Origin: Nocardiopsis ganjiahuensis DSM 45031 | Lineage (GTDB): Bacteria; Actinomycetota; Actinomycetes; Streptosporangiales; Streptosporangiaceae | Length of the DNA stretch: 64,000 nt | Direction of reading: 5' to 3' | NCBI RefSeq assembly: GCF_000341085.1 | Contig: NZ_ANBA01000031.1 | Span: 27,033-91,032, forward strand | Part shown: positions 37,040 to 46,024 of the stretch, in pieces | Layout of the letters: the number at the start of each line of letters is the position of its first letter | How positions within the stretch are numbered: position 1 is the first letter of the stretch | The notes under the pieces: generated by a model | Databases searched by the model: none | The model's input: the letters and a program-made list of their open reading frames with translations, nothing else | Told to the model about the DNA's origin: nothing | Program-made: the position numbers and the translations under genes

Positions 37040-38068
37040 ATGAACAGCGACGGCCAGCACCCCCCGGAAACGCACTCCCCGACGACCCCTCCGCCGGTCC
37101 ACCCGCCCGTGCCGCCCGTCCCGCCCCGAGCGGCCGCGCAGCGCCGCCGCGGTCCGCGTCCGGTCCCTCCCGGCCGGGAGTACCACGAGGTCCTCACCAC
37201 GGACAAACGTCAGATCTGGCGGGGCATCGCCGCGCTGGTGCTGCTCATGGGCGGAATGCTCGTCTTCGCGTTCGCGTTCACGATCATCGGCTTCGCGATC
37301 GACGCGGCGACCGGCCGGGGCAACATATTCGCGGGCGAGTTCGAGATCACCCCCGTGAACCAGGCGGCGGGCCTGCTCGGGCTCGCCCTGCTCATGCCGT
37401 GGAGCATGCTGATCCAGCGGTGGCTCTACGGGGTGAAGGGTGCTTCCCTGCACTCGGTCCTGTCACTCTTCCGCCCGGAGGTGTTCGGCCGGTCACTCCT
37501 GGTCATCCTGCCGATCTGGGTGGTCTACATGACCGTCTTCACCTTCCTGTCGCCCTACGAGCAGACGGACTGGCTGTACAGCGACCTCGTGCTCATGTTC
37601 GCCGTGGTGATGCTGGTGACGCCGCTGCAGTCGGCCGGTGAGGAGTACGGCTTCCGCGGGTTGGCCTTCCGGGTCGCCGCGAGCTGGGGGCGCGGACCGC
37701 GGGCGGCGCTCATCCTGGGCGTCGTGGTGTCGAGCCTGCTGTTCATGGTGGCGCACATCGCGTTCGATCCGTGGCTGAACCTCTACTACTTCGTCTTCGG
37801 CGCCACCCTGGCGCTCATCTCGTGGCGGACCGGGGGCCTGGAGCTGGCGGTGGTCATCCACGCGGTCAACAACACGGTCGCCTTCCTGCTCGTGCTCGCC
37901 ACGCACACCGACCTCGCCGAGGGAATGGACCGGTCGGCGGGTGTCGGCTCGCCGGTCATGCTCCTGCCCTGTGTGATCCTCGTCGTGATCACGGCCGTGG
38001 TGTGGTTCCGGACCCGGCACTCGGAACCGCCCCGCACCGCTTCGGAGCCCTTCCCCGAAACGGCCTGA
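37040..38068 (+). CDS. CPBP-family intramembrane metalloprotease
   Basis: A 342-aa protein. A proline-rich cytosolic N-terminus (about 1-65) is followed by about eight membrane helices. The CPBP (CAAX protease/bacteriocin-processing) motifs are present: EEYGFRG (Glu-Glu-x-x-x-Arg), LLFMVAHIAFD with the first His, and VVIHAVNN with the second His-Asn. These residues bind the catalytic metal in Rce1-type proteases. The substrate is unknown. The start has only a short GAGG close to the ATG. Monocistronic by position. Confidence 0.88.
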   Translation: MNSDGQHPPETHSPTTPPPVHPPVPPVPPRAAAQRRRGPRPVPPGREYHEVLTTDKRQIWRGIAALVLLMGGMLVFAFAFTIIGFAIDAATGRGNIFAGEFEITPVNQAAGLLGLALLMPWSMLIQRWLYGVKGASLHSVLSLFRPEVFGRSLLVILPIWVVYMTVFTFLSPYEQTDWLYSDLVLMFAVVMLVTPLQSAGEEYGFRGLAFRVAASWGRGPRAALILGVVVSSLLFMVAHIAFDPWLNLYYFVFGATLALISWRTGGLELAVVIHAVNNTVAFLLVLATHTDLAEGMDRSAGVGSPVMLLPCVILVVITAVVWFRTRHSEPPRTASEPFPETA

Positions 38069-38291
38069 TCCGGCCCCGGCCACCGGGAGCGGACAAAGGT
38101 TTCCGGGCACGGCGAAAGCACCGGCGTCGACACGGGGTCACTGCCGGTGCGTTTTCCGTTGAAGCGTCGTCGGTCCGTACGGATTCACGGTGCGCCGCGT
38201 ACGAGACGGCTCTCTCCCGATTCCCCGGGAGCGCGCCGTGCCTCTTCCGGCGTACCCGCCGGACACGTCCCGGGCGGTTTCCGCCCCCGCG

Positions 38292-38927
38292 TTATCCGGA
38301 CGTGGTCCGGGCCCCGGGCGCGGGGACTCGCATTCCGCGGTCGCGACCGTAGTCGGCGAGCATCTCGCGGAGCTGGCGGCGGGCCCGGTGCAGCCGGGAC
38401 ATCACCGTTCCCAGAGGCGTCCCCATGCGGGCGGCGACCTCCTTGTAGGCGTAGCCCTCGATGTCCACGAGGTAGATGACCTCCTGGAACTCCTCCGGGA
38501 GCCGGGCGAGGGCCTGCTTGATGTCGGAGTCGGGCAGGTGGTCCAGGACCTCGGTCTCGGCCGAGCGCATGCCGGACGACGTGTGCGTCTCCGCGGCGGC
38601 GAGCTGCCAGTCCTTGATCTCGTCAGTGGTCTCCTGACGCGGTTCCCGCTGCTTCTTCCGATAGCTGTTGATAAAAGTATTGGTCAAGATTCGGTACAGC
38701 CAGGCCCGCAGGTTGGTACCGGCTCTGAACTGGTGGAAATTGGCGAAGGCCTTGGCGAACGTCTCCTGAACGAGGTCTTCTGCGTCGGCCGGATTGCGGG
38801 TCATCCGCAGGGCCGTCGGATAAAGCTGGTCTGCGAACGGTGTCACCGCGGTGGCGAAGTCCAGTGTCTGGTCCTCGTCGCGGGTCCCACCGGTCGTGGA
38901 GGTCTGATCCTTTTCGAGAGTCGTCAA
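38292..38927 (-). CDS. sigR: ECF sigma factor of the SigR (RpoE/SigH) group
   Basis: A 211-aa sigma factor. Region 2 (TALRMTRNPADAEDLVQETF...NLRAWLYRILTNTF) and region 4 (RLPEEFQEVIYLVDIEGYAY...GTPLGTVMSRLHRARRQL) follow the SigR pattern very closely. In Streptomyces, SigR directs the thiol-oxidative stress regulon and is held by the zinc anti-sigma RsrA encoded just downstream. I choose TTG 38927 because GAGGGGG lies just before it; the GTG at 38963 has no RBS. No rsrA-like HxxxCxxC gene follows in the 220 bp before the next gene, which is notable. Confidence 0.85.
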   Translation of the reverse strand: MTTLEKDQTSTTGGTRDEDQTLDFATAVTPFADQLYPTALRMTRNPADAEDLVQETFAKAFANFHQFRAGTNLRAWLYRILTNTFINSYRKKQREPRQETTDEIKDWQLAAAETHTSSGMRSAETEVLDHLPDSDIKQALARLPEEFQEVIYLVDIEGYAYKEVAARMGTPLGTVMSRLHRARRQLREMLADYGRDRGMRVPAPGARTTSG

Positions 38928-39203
38928 GATTCCCCCTCGGGACGACCGAACGATCACTTCCACACTGTTAGACGCAGAATCACGCTCCCAATGATGACAT
39001 CAATTGCAGTGATACGGGTCACGAACGTACCGAAACCATCACCTGCCCCGGCAAGGATGAGGTAAACGCCCTGCGTGGCACCTGGCCAGGACGCGTCCGC
39101 GCCCCCGGGTGTCATACGCTGGCGACGCCCGCCAGGCGCGTCCAGACGAGGCGCCCTTCGAACGGCGGACCAGTGGCATACCCATTTTTCCTGTGGAGGA
39201 CCT

Positions 39204-39446
39204 GTGGCCCGCGTCGTGGTTGACGTCATGCTCAAGCCCGAGATCCTGGACCCCCAGGGCCAGGCCATCGCCGGTGCCTGCTCCCGCCTCGGCTTCGAGG
39301 GGATCGAACAGGTCCGCCAGGGCAAGCGGTTCGAGGTCGAGGTCGAGGGCGAGGTGGACGAGGCCAAGCTCGCCGACGTCCGCCGTCTGGCCGAGACCCT
39401 GCTCGCCAACACCGTGATCGAGAACTTCGAGGTCCGTCCCGCCTGA
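39204..39446 (+). CDS. purS: Phosphoribosylformylglycinamidine synthase subunit PurS
   Basis: An 80-aa protein with the small PurS fold: RVVVDVMLKPEILDPQGQAI, GIEQVRQGKRFEVEVEG and the C-terminal LANTVIENFEV. It bridges PurL and PurQ in the fourth step of purine synthesis and helps channel ammonia. GTG start with GGAGG 4 bp before it. A terminator-like hairpin follows, and purQ lies 890 bp downstream beyond an RsbW-like gene, so the usual tight purS-purQ pairing is interrupted. Confidence 0.95.
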   Translation: MARVVVDVMLKPEILDPQGQAIAGACSRLGFEGIEQVRQGKRFEVEVEGEVDEAKLADVRRLAETLLANTVIENFEVRPA

Positions 39447-39498
39447 TCCCCCCGCCGGGCAACCGGCGCTCCGCACGCCGGAAGTGTCCGGATTTATC

Positions 39499-39523
39499 AG
39501 CCGCGTCCCTTGGGGGCGCGGCT
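39499..39523 (+). terminator. Terminator after purS
   Basis: AGCCGCGTCCC (39499-39509) and GGGCGCGGCT (39514-39523) form a stem with one bulged T and a 4-nt loop, followed by GTTCGTTTT. It lies about 50 bp after the purS stop and before the RsbW-like gene. Confidence 0.75.
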
Positions 39524-39605
39524 GTTCGTTTTACCCGGAGCGGCCTCGGGAAGGGTTCCTAACGTGCCGAGCTGGTAACCGACACGGAGCACGAGAGGTA
39601 CACGG

Positions 39606-40085
39606 ATGGACACCGTTTTCTCGATCTCCCTCCCCAGGCAGGCGTACACGGTCGCCGTCGTACGCGACGTTCTCGGCGCGATTCTCCGCCGTTCCGGCCT
39701 GTGCCCGGCGTGTGTCGACGACATACTCCTGGCCTCGTCCGAAGCCTGTGCCAACGCCGTCGAACACGGGGGCCCCTCCCCCGACTACGAGGTCGAGGTC
39801 GAGCTCGCACCGGGCTGGTGCGAACTACAGATCTCCCATACCGGACGGGCGCCCGACACCGCGGCGCTCGTCCAGAGGTTCACCTCGGAACACACGCCCC
39901 TCCCGGGTCTGGAAGCGGAATCGGGCAGGGGCATTCTGCTGATGCGCTACCTCATGGACGAGGTCGACTTCAGCGGTGAGCCCCGAACCAGCGTCATCCT
40001 GCGAAAGCGCGTCACCACCTGCGATCCCGCCGGCAGCGGGTCCGACTCCCGAAGGCACAGCCCCGTACGGTTCGCGCTCCTGTGA
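39606..40085 (+). CDS. RsbW-like anti-sigma/serine kinase ATPase
   Basis: A 159-aa protein with the GHKL ATPase fold of the RsbW/SpoIIAB family: N-box EACANAVEHG and G-box ESGRGILLMRYLMDEV. Such proteins bind a sigma factor or phosphorylate an anti-sigma antagonist of the STAS family. The last about 25 residues (Ser/Arg-rich) are not part of the domain. No STAS or sigB-type partner is adjacent. RBS GAGAGG, 7 bp before the ATG. It lies between purS and purQ without an obvious functional link. Confidence 0.88.
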   Translation: MDTVFSISLPRQAYTVAVVRDVLGAILRRSGLCPACVDDILLASSEACANAVEHGGPSPDYEVEVELAPGWCELQISHTGRAPDTAALVQRFTSEHTPLPGLEAESGRGILLMRYLMDEVDFSGEPRTSVILRKRVTTCDPAGSGSDSRRHSPVRFALL

Positions 40086-40334
40086 GCCCGTCGGGGGTCC
40101 GACTCGGGCCCGGGCCTCCGTGACGCACGCCACGGGACCTGTCGAGTCACACACCCGCACCCCCTCCCTGCGGGCCTTCCCTGGGAGGATCACACAGCCC
40201 ACCCCTCCTCGAAGGGGGTGAGCGTCGTACCCGACTACAGGTGAGCGGGTACGCTGCGGGTGTAGGGCGCGCCGCCCCGTGACAGGGCCAGGCACCGACT
40301 TCTCCCCGTCGAACAACAAACTCGGAGTGTGCTC

Positions 40335-41030
40335 ATGACAGCCCGTGTGGGCGTCGTCACCTTCCCAGGGTCCCTTGACGACAAGGACGCCGCTCGCGCG
40401 GTCTCCCTGGCGGGTGCCGAACCCGTCGCGCTCTGGCACGCGGACGCCGACCTCAAGGGGGTGGACGCCGTGGTTCTGCCCGGCGGCTTCTCCTACGGGG
40501 ACTACCTCCGCTGCGGCGCCATCGCCCGGTTCGCCCCGTTGATGTCCGAACTGGTCCCGGCGGCGCGTTCGGGCGCCCTGCCGGTCCTGGGCATCTGCAA
40601 CGGTTTCCAGATCCTGTGCGAGAGCCACCTGCTTCCCGGTGCGCTCACCCGCAACTCCTCGCTGCGGTTCGTCAACCGCGACCAGGTCCTGCGGGTGGAG
40701 AACGCCCGGACCGCGTGGACCAACGGCTACACCGAGGGCCAGGAGATCCTGGTCGTCCTCAAGAGCGGCGAGGGCAGCTACGTCGCCGACGAGGAGACCC
40801 TGGACCGCCTCGAGGCCGAGGGCCGGGTCATCGCCCGCTACGTCGGGGGCAACCCCAACGGCTCGCGCCGCGACATCGCCGGCATCACCAACGAGCACGG
40901 CAACGTGGTCGGCCTGATGCCGCACCCCGAGCACGCCGTCGAGGCGCTGACCGGACCCTCCACCGAGGGCCTGGGCTTCTTCACCTCGATCCTCAGCCAC
41001 CTGGCGGCCGGCGCCCCGGCCCACGCCTGA
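40335..41030 (+). CDS. purQ: Phosphoribosylformylglycinamidine synthase subunit PurQ (glutaminase)
   Basis: A 231-aa class I glutamine amidotransferase. The nucleophile is Cys88 in GICNGFQ, and the His-Glu pair lies in MPHPEHAVE near the C-terminus. It opens with VGVVTFPGSLDDKDAARA and keeps VLPGGFSYGDYLRCGA. It supplies ammonia to PurL. ATG 40335 is favoured by GGAG 9 bp before it; an in-frame GTG two codons earlier is possible. A small membrane protein lies between it and purL. Confidence 0.97.
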   Translation: MTARVGVVTFPGSLDDKDAARAVSLAGAEPVALWHADADLKGVDAVVLPGGFSYGDYLRCGAIARFAPLMSELVPAARSGALPVLGICNGFQILCESHLLPGALTRNSSLRFVNRDQVLRVENARTAWTNGYTEGQEILVVLKSGEGSYVADEETLDRLEAEGRVIARYVGGNPNGSRRDIAGITNEHGNVVGLMPHPEHAVEALTGPSTEGLGFFTSILSHLAAGAPAHA

Positions 41031-41073
41031 CGAACACCGGCCCGACGCACCCGACAGGGGGACGATCCTCGCG

Positions 41074-41604
41074 ATGATGGCGCTGCTGCGCTCCCGGAGA
41101 ACGATGTACGTACTGGTGGGGCTGGTCGTGGTCGGCCTTGTGGTCTCCGGGGCCATCGGCCTCTTCCAGTCGTTCAACGCGCCCCCCGCCGCCACCTCCC
41201 CGGAGGGTCAGCAGGGCCAGCCGGGGCAGGGGCAGCAGGGCGACCAGCCCGACCCCCCGCCGGAGGTCGGCGCGCTGGGCAGTCCCCCGTCCGGGTTCAC
41301 CTACGTGGACCAGGACGAGGCCCACTGCGCCCAGGGGCAGTGCTTCCGGCTGATCGTCATCGCGGGCGAGGACGGCGAGGAGCTCGACGGCGACGCAGAG
41401 GAGTCCGTGGAGGCGGTGTACGAGCACCTGCTGGCCAACGGCTGGGAGCAGGAGCTCCCGCCGGACGCGGAGTCCGCCGACGACGTCGCGCTCTCGGAGT
41501 CCGTCCTCACCGACGGCACGACCCTGGTGGCCGACTCCACGGCCCCCGGGGCCGACGCCCTGCCGGTGCTGATGCTCGGCAACGCGGGCATGCCCGCCTA
41601 CTGA
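41074..41604 (+). CDS. Small membrane-anchored protein between purQ and purL
   Basis: A 176-aa protein. One hydrophobic helix at about 11-30 (MYVLVGLVVVGLVVSGAIGL) is followed by a Gln/Gly/Pro-rich linker and an acidic outer domain (TYVDQDEAHCAQGQCFRLIVI, with two cysteines six residues apart, and LLANGWEQELPP). Single-pass, outer face. Family not recognised. It sits 43 bp after purQ and 81 bp before purL, so it is probably cotranscribed, but no purine role is evident. Confidence 0.72.
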   Translation: MMALLRSRRTMYVLVGLVVVGLVVSGAIGLFQSFNAPPAATSPEGQQGQPGQGQQGDQPDPPPEVGALGSPPSGFTYVDQDEAHCAQGQCFRLIVIAGEDGEELDGDAEESVEAVYEHLLANGWEQELPPDAESADDVALSESVLTDGTTLVADSTAPGADALPVLMLGNAGMPAY

Positions 41605-41685
41605 TCCGGTGCCGGGCGGCGGACACAGCCAAGGCTCGGCCTCCACTCTCCGCGCAACTCCGCGACACCCGAACGGAACCACCGC

Positions 41686-43980
41686 ATGTCTGAAGCACCC
41701 GGTCTCGACACCGTCGCCACGGCGACCGGCAGTCCCGACACACCCCAGCCGTACGCCGAACTGGGCATGGCCAAGGACGAGTACGAGCGGGTCCGCGAGA
41801 TCCTCGGCCGCCGTCCCACCGCCGCCGAGCTGGCCATCTACTCGGTGATGTGGAGCGAGCACTGCTCCTACAAGTCCTCCAAGGTGCACCTGCGCCAGTT
41901 CGGCGAGAAGGCCCCGGAGAACGACGCCCTGCTCGTGGGCATGGGCGAGAACGCGGGCGTCGTGGACGTCGGCGACGGCAACGCCGTCACGTTCAAGATC
42001 GAGTCGCACAACAGCCCGTCCTTCGTCGAGCCCCACCAGGGTGCGGCCACCGGTGTGGGCGGCATCGTCCGCGACATCCTCACCATGGGCGCCCGCCCCG
42101 TGGCAGTGATGGACGCGCTGCGCTTCGGCCCGGCCGACGCCGACGACACCAAGCGGATGCTGCCCGGCGTGACCTCCGGCATCTCCTTCTACGGCAACTG
42201 CCTCGGTCTGCCCAACATCGGCGGCGAGATCGGCTTCGACCAGAGCTACCTCGGCAACCCGCTGGTCAACGCCCTGTGCGTGGGTGTGCTCAAGCACGAG
42301 GACATCAAGCTCGCCCAGGCCCCCGGCCCGGGCAACAAGGTGGTGCTGTTCGGTTCCACCACCGGCCCCGACGGCATCGGCGGCGCCTCCGTCCTGGCCA
42401 GCGCCTCCTTCGACGACGAGTTGGAGTCCAAGCGGCCCAGCGTCCAGGTCGGCGACCCGTTCATGGAGAAGCTGCTCATCGAGTGCAGCCTGGAGCTGTA
42501 CGCCAAGGACATGGTCGTCGGTATCCAGGACCTCGGTGCGGCGGGTGTCTCCTGTGCCACCACCGAACTCGCCGCGGGCGGCACCGGCGGCATGAACATC
42601 CAGCTGGACCGGGTCCCGCTGCGCGACCACCGGCTCACTCCCGAGGAGATCCTCATGAGTGAGTCGCAGGAGCGCATGATGGCGATCGTCGAGCCCGCCA
42701 AGATGGCCGACTTCCTCGCGATCTGCGACAAGTGGGGCATCCTCGCCGCCGAGATCGGCGAGGTCACCGAGGTGACCCCCGAGGAGGCCGAGCGCGGCGG
42801 CCGCCTGGTGATGACCTGGCACGGCGAGACCGTGGTGGACATGCCGCCGCGGACCGCCTCCGACGAGGGGCCGGTCTACGAGCGCCCCTACGCCCGCCCG
42901 GAGTCCCAGGACGCCCTGCAGGCCGACGACGCCGCGAAGCTGGCCCGCCCCGAGGGCGACGCCGAGCTGCGCGAACAGCTCCTGAAGGTCCTGGGGGCGC
43001 CCGGCATCGGCGACCCGACCTGGGTCACCCAGCAGTACGACAGCTACGTGCGCGGCGACACGGTCGTGTCCGCCCCGCACGACTCCGGCATGATCCGGAT
43101 CTCCGAGGACTCCGACCGCGGGGTGGCCCTGGCCACCGACGGCAACGGCCGGTTCACCCTCCTGGACCCGTACACGGGCACCCAGCTGGCCTACGCCGAG
43201 GCCTTCCGGAACGTCTCCGCCACCGGCGCCCGTCCGCTCGCGGTCACCAACTGCCTCAACTTCGGCTCCCCCGAGGACCCCGGGGTCATGTGGCAGTTCG
43301 CGGAGACCACCCGCGGCCTGGCCGACGCCTGCCAGCAGCTCGGCACCCCGGTGACCGGCGGCAACGTCAGCTTCTACAACCAGACCGGTGACGTGCCGAT
43401 CAACCCGACCCCGGTCATCGGTGTGCTCGGCGTGATCGACGACGTCAACACCCGCCTGCGCTCCGGTTTCGACACCGACGGCGCCCGTGTGTTCCTGCTG
43501 GGTGAGACCCGCGCCGAGTTCAGCGGCTCCGCCTGGGCCGACGTGGTCCACGGCCACCTGGGCGGTCTGCCGCCGCAGGTCGACCTGACCGCCGAGGCCG
43601 CCCTCGGCGAGGTCCTCGCGGGCTCCGCCGAGCAGGGGCTGGCCGTCGCCGCGCACGACCTCTCGGACGGCGGCCTGGCCGTCGCCCTGGCCGAGTCCGC
43701 CCTGCGCGGCGGCAGGGGTCTGCGCGTCGAGGTGGACGGCGACGCCTTCACGGCGCTGTTCAGCGAGTCCGGCGCCCGCGCGATCGTCGCGGTCGGTCCG
43801 GGCCAGGAGGAGGCGTTCGTCGCGCTGGCCGATCAGCACGGCGTGCCCGTCACCCAGATCGGTTCCGTGGGCGGCGAGAGCCTGTCCGTGACCCACGCGA
43901 ACGGCGTGGTGGAGATCGGCCTGGAGGAACTGCGCACCGCTTACGAGGCGGCCCTGCCCGCCCTGATGGACGGCGTGTAG
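41686..43980 (+). CDS. purL: Phosphoribosylformylglycinamidine synthase subunit PurL
   Basis: A 764-aa protein of the short PurL type that works with PurS and PurQ. It converts FGAR to FGAM with ATP and ammonia. Visible motifs are WSEHCSYKSSK near the N-terminus, VTFKIESHNSPS, GAATGVGGIVRDI, DLGAAGVSCATTELA and the duplicated second half with VTGGNVSFYN and HDLSDGGLAV. ATG 41686 has a weak RBS. A strong hairpin follows the stop. Confidence 0.97.
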   Translation: MSEAPGLDTVATATGSPDTPQPYAELGMAKDEYERVREILGRRPTAAELAIYSVMWSEHCSYKSSKVHLRQFGEKAPENDALLVGMGENAGVVDVGDGNAVTFKIESHNSPSFVEPHQGAATGVGGIVRDILTMGARPVAVMDALRFGPADADDTKRMLPGVTSGISFYGNCLGLPNIGGEIGFDQSYLGNPLVNALCVGVLKHEDIKLAQAPGPGNKVVLFGSTTGPDGIGGASVLASASFDDELESKRPSVQVGDPFMEKLLIECSLELYAKDMVVGIQDLGAAGVSCATTELAAGGTGGMNIQLDRVPLRDHRLTPEEILMSESQERMMAIVEPAKMADFLAICDKWGILAAEIGEVTEVTPEEAERGGRLVMTWHGETVVDMPPRTASDEGPVYERPYARPESQDALQADDAAKLARPEGDAELREQLLKVLGAPGIGDPTWVTQQYDSYVRGDTVVSAPHDSGMIRISEDSDRGVALATDGNGRFTLLDPYTGTQLAYAEAFRNVSATGARPLAVTNCLNFGSPEDPGVMWQFAETTRGLADACQQLGTPVTGGNVSFYNQTGDVPINPTPVIGVLGVIDDVNTRLRSGFDTDGARVFLLGETRAEFSGSAWADVVHGHLGGLPPQVDLTAEAALGEVLAGSAEQGLAVAAHDLSDGGLAVALAESALRGGRGLRVEVDGDAFTALFSESGARAIVAVGPGQEEAFVALADQHGVPVTQIGSVGGESLSVTHANGVVEIGLEELRTAYEAALPALMDGV

Positions 43981-43999
43981 GACCCGAAGCCTTCAGCGA

Positions 44000-44031
44000 G
44001 AGGGGACGTTCCCGGACGGGGGCGTCCCCTC
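44000..44031 (+). terminator. Terminator after purL
   Basis: GAGGGGACG (44000-44008) and CGTCCCCTC (44023-44031) form a perfect 9-bp stem with a 14-nt loop, followed by TTCCG. It starts 20 bp after the purL stop. Confidence 0.8.
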
Positions 44032-44163
44032 TTCCGTGTGCCCGGTGACCTCGCGACACCCTTTTCGACTGGCCCGTGAGCGATCCACCGGTTCGCGCGC
44101 CGGACCGAGGATCGCTTCCGGGTCGCTCGTTCGAAAGACGTGACCAGGCACAGAGGAAGCAGT

Positions 44164-44735
44164 ATGCCCGCAACACAGAGCTCCGGCGACGCGTCTTCTT
44201 CCCGGAAGCGCCCCTGGACGGCCATCGGCTCAGCTGGGGCCGCCCTGACCGTGATCGCCGCCGGGGGCCTGTTCTGGTGGGACGCTCAAGGCGCCGACCA
44301 CGTCACCACTGGCCCCCTTGACGAACATCCCCTTGCCCGAACCGCCTCCGGCTCGGCCTGGGAGTGGGCTCCGCCGGAGGATGCCGAGGTCGCCGCGGTC
44401 CGCCCGATTCCTTCGGGTGTCGCCGTCCAACTCGATGACGGTGTCATCGCACTGGACGGTGTCACCGGCGAACCCACTTGGCGGTACCGACGCCCGGAGA
44501 CAGCCCTGACCGCGGCCGGAGAGATCGTCGGAGAGCAGGAGATCGAAGAGAACAGGCACAGTCGGTTCGTCAACAACCCGACCCTGGGACCGGGGGGTAC
44601 GACCCAGCATCTGCCCGCCTCAGGGGTCTACCAGCTCACGAACGACGCACGGATCGAACTCCTCGCATCGGAATTCACCGCGCGTTCCCTCACGGACGGC
44701 ACCGTGCTGTGGAAGCCGACGGGCCCGAACTGTAC
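44164..44735 (+). pseudogene. Truncated propeller-protein paralogue
   Basis: ATG 44164 with GGAAG before it opens a frame similar to the lipoproteins at 15408 and 17092: AWEWAPPEDAEVAAVRPIPSG, then VIALDGVTGEPTWRY (VVALDGVTGEERWSF in 17092) and DGTVLWKP. It has an N-terminal membrane helix (about 24-42) in place of a lipobox. Only about half of the family length is present. Near 44710-44735 similarity ends and the DUF4913-like frame takes over in another register. The open frame runs on to 44769 with unrelated residues. I read it as the 5' fragment of a deletion/fusion event. Confidence 0.7.
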
Positions 44736-45233
44736 TTCGGTTCGGTGGACGGGTTCGTGCGCGAGGTGATCGTGCCGATCCACCGGCGCAAGGTCGGCCC
44801 TCGCGGCAGCCGCAGATGGGCCGCCGAGTGGTGGTGTTCGGCCGAGGCCATCTCCCGGTTGGAGAGTCTGTGGCGTTCCTGGGAGCACCTGAGGCTGGAC
44901 CCCGCCACGGGGATGAGCGTCTGGTGGCGGGACCACGCGGACCACCACATGCAGATCCTGTTCGACCCCGAAGGCCCCTTCGGCAGCAGCCAGGACGAGA
45001 ACAAGGCGGGACAGCCCCTCCCCTGCACGGCGCCGCCCGAAGGGCTGTTCCCCGACCTGCGAGGCGAGGGAACGGGCCTCCACGATGGACGGGAAGCATG
45101 CGCGCGATGCCGTGAGCGACCCGGGACCGGAGCCGAAGCCGAGCAGGGAAAAGGTCAGGAAGGGCCTGGCGGCCCGTGCTCACCGTGCCAAGGGGAGGAA
45201 ACCGCACGAACACCACCTGTAGGGCCGTACTGA
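44709..45233 (+). CDS. DUF4913-like protein, probably 5' truncated
   Basis: The frame from GTG 44709 encodes up to 174 aa. GSVDGFVREVIVPIHRRKVG, WAAEWWCSAEAISRLESLW and LRLDPATGMSVWWRDHADHH are the signature of the DUF4913 family as I recall it, common on actinomycete plasmids and integrative elements. LPCTAPPEGLFPD is its usual C-terminal end, and a basic tail follows. The normal N-terminus appears missing, because upstream sequence belongs to the propeller remnant. There is no RBS at 44709, so it may not be expressed. Function of the family is unknown. Confidence 0.65.
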   Translation: MEADGPELYFGSVDGFVREVIVPIHRRKVGPRGSRRWAAEWWCSAEAISRLESLWRSWEHLRLDPATGMSVWWRDHADHHMQILFDPEGPFGSSQDENKAGQPLPCTAPPEGLFPDLRGEGTGLHDGREACARCRERPGTGAEAEQGKGQEGPGGPCSPCQGEETARTPPVGPY

Positions 45234-45364
45234 CGCTGGCCCGGCACGGGCGTGTGTTCCATACTTCTGCTTGACCCCGAACCGAGACCCACACTCCACC
45301 ATCCCGCTCCACGGACCGAACACCGTCCCGTTCGGCTGAACACCGAGGAAGGAAGACCCCGGCC

Positions 45365-45943
45365 ATGAGGCTCGTGCCCGCGCTCCGGATGCTCTCCCAG
45401 GGGAGCCTGACAGACGACCAGCACCAGCAGTTGCTCAGTTCTCTCCAGCTCGACGAGTCCCCCCGTACCGAGGGTCCCGGGGCCGCGATGAGCGTCGCGC
45501 ACCGCTCCTTCACCACCGACAGCGGAAACCAACTGGTCCTGGACCTGGCCACCACAGGGGAGTCCGGCTGGATACTCGCCCTGTTCTACGACAAGCAGGG
45601 GGGACCGCCTTCGGACGAAACGGTCGAGAACCACCGGGTCCTCTTCCGAGGCCTCGCCGAACAGTTCGGACTCCACATCCTGGATGTCGTCCCCGCCGCC
45701 ACCGCTGACGAGGTCTTCGTCGTTCCACCGGCTCCGTACGGCACCCCCGAGAGCGCGATCGGCGTCTCCTGGGACCCGCCCCACGAGACCCTCGAACAGT
45801 TGTGGCCGCACCTGGGACTGCGCGAGGACGCCCCCAGGGAGGTCAAGAAGGTCAAACTGCGCGAGATCATGCGCACCCCCGCCTGGGCAGCCGCCCCCGA
45901 GGCGCTGCGCTTCCAGGCCGAGAACTTCCTCCGGGACCGCTGA
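45365..45943 (+). CDS. Hypothetical cytosolic protein
   Basis: A 192-aa protein with no signal peptide or helix. It carries LVLDLATTGESGWILALFYD, LFRGLAEQFGLHILDVVP and a C-terminal basic helix (REVKKVKLREIM). GC-rich codon use is normal for the host, and GAGGAAGGA lies before the ATG, so it is probably a real gene. Family not recognised. Neighbours are gene fragments, so it may belong to an old accessory segment. Confidence 0.65.
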   Translation: MRLVPALRMLSQGSLTDDQHQQLLSSLQLDESPRTEGPGAAMSVAHRSFTTDSGNQLVLDLATTGESGWILALFYDKQGGPPSDETVENHRVLFRGLAEQFGLHILDVVPAATADEVFVVPPAPYGTPESAIGVSWDPPHETLEQLWPHLGLREDAPREVKKVKLREIMRTPAWAAAPEALRFQAENFLRDR

Positions 45944-46024
45944 ACGACAGGGCGGGCGACGGTCCCCGGAGAACGTCCATCCGTTGGACGGCGACCAGGC
46001 GAAGGCCCTGGGAGGCGGATCTCC

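Noticed and set aside
38069..38291. Possible rsrA gene downstream of sigR
   Set aside because: No frame has the HxxxCxxC zinc motif or a start with RBS.
40993..43896. Long minus-strand open frame of 967 codons
   Set aside because: Antisense to purL and its neighbour, which are certain genes; composition is typical of GC-driven shadows.
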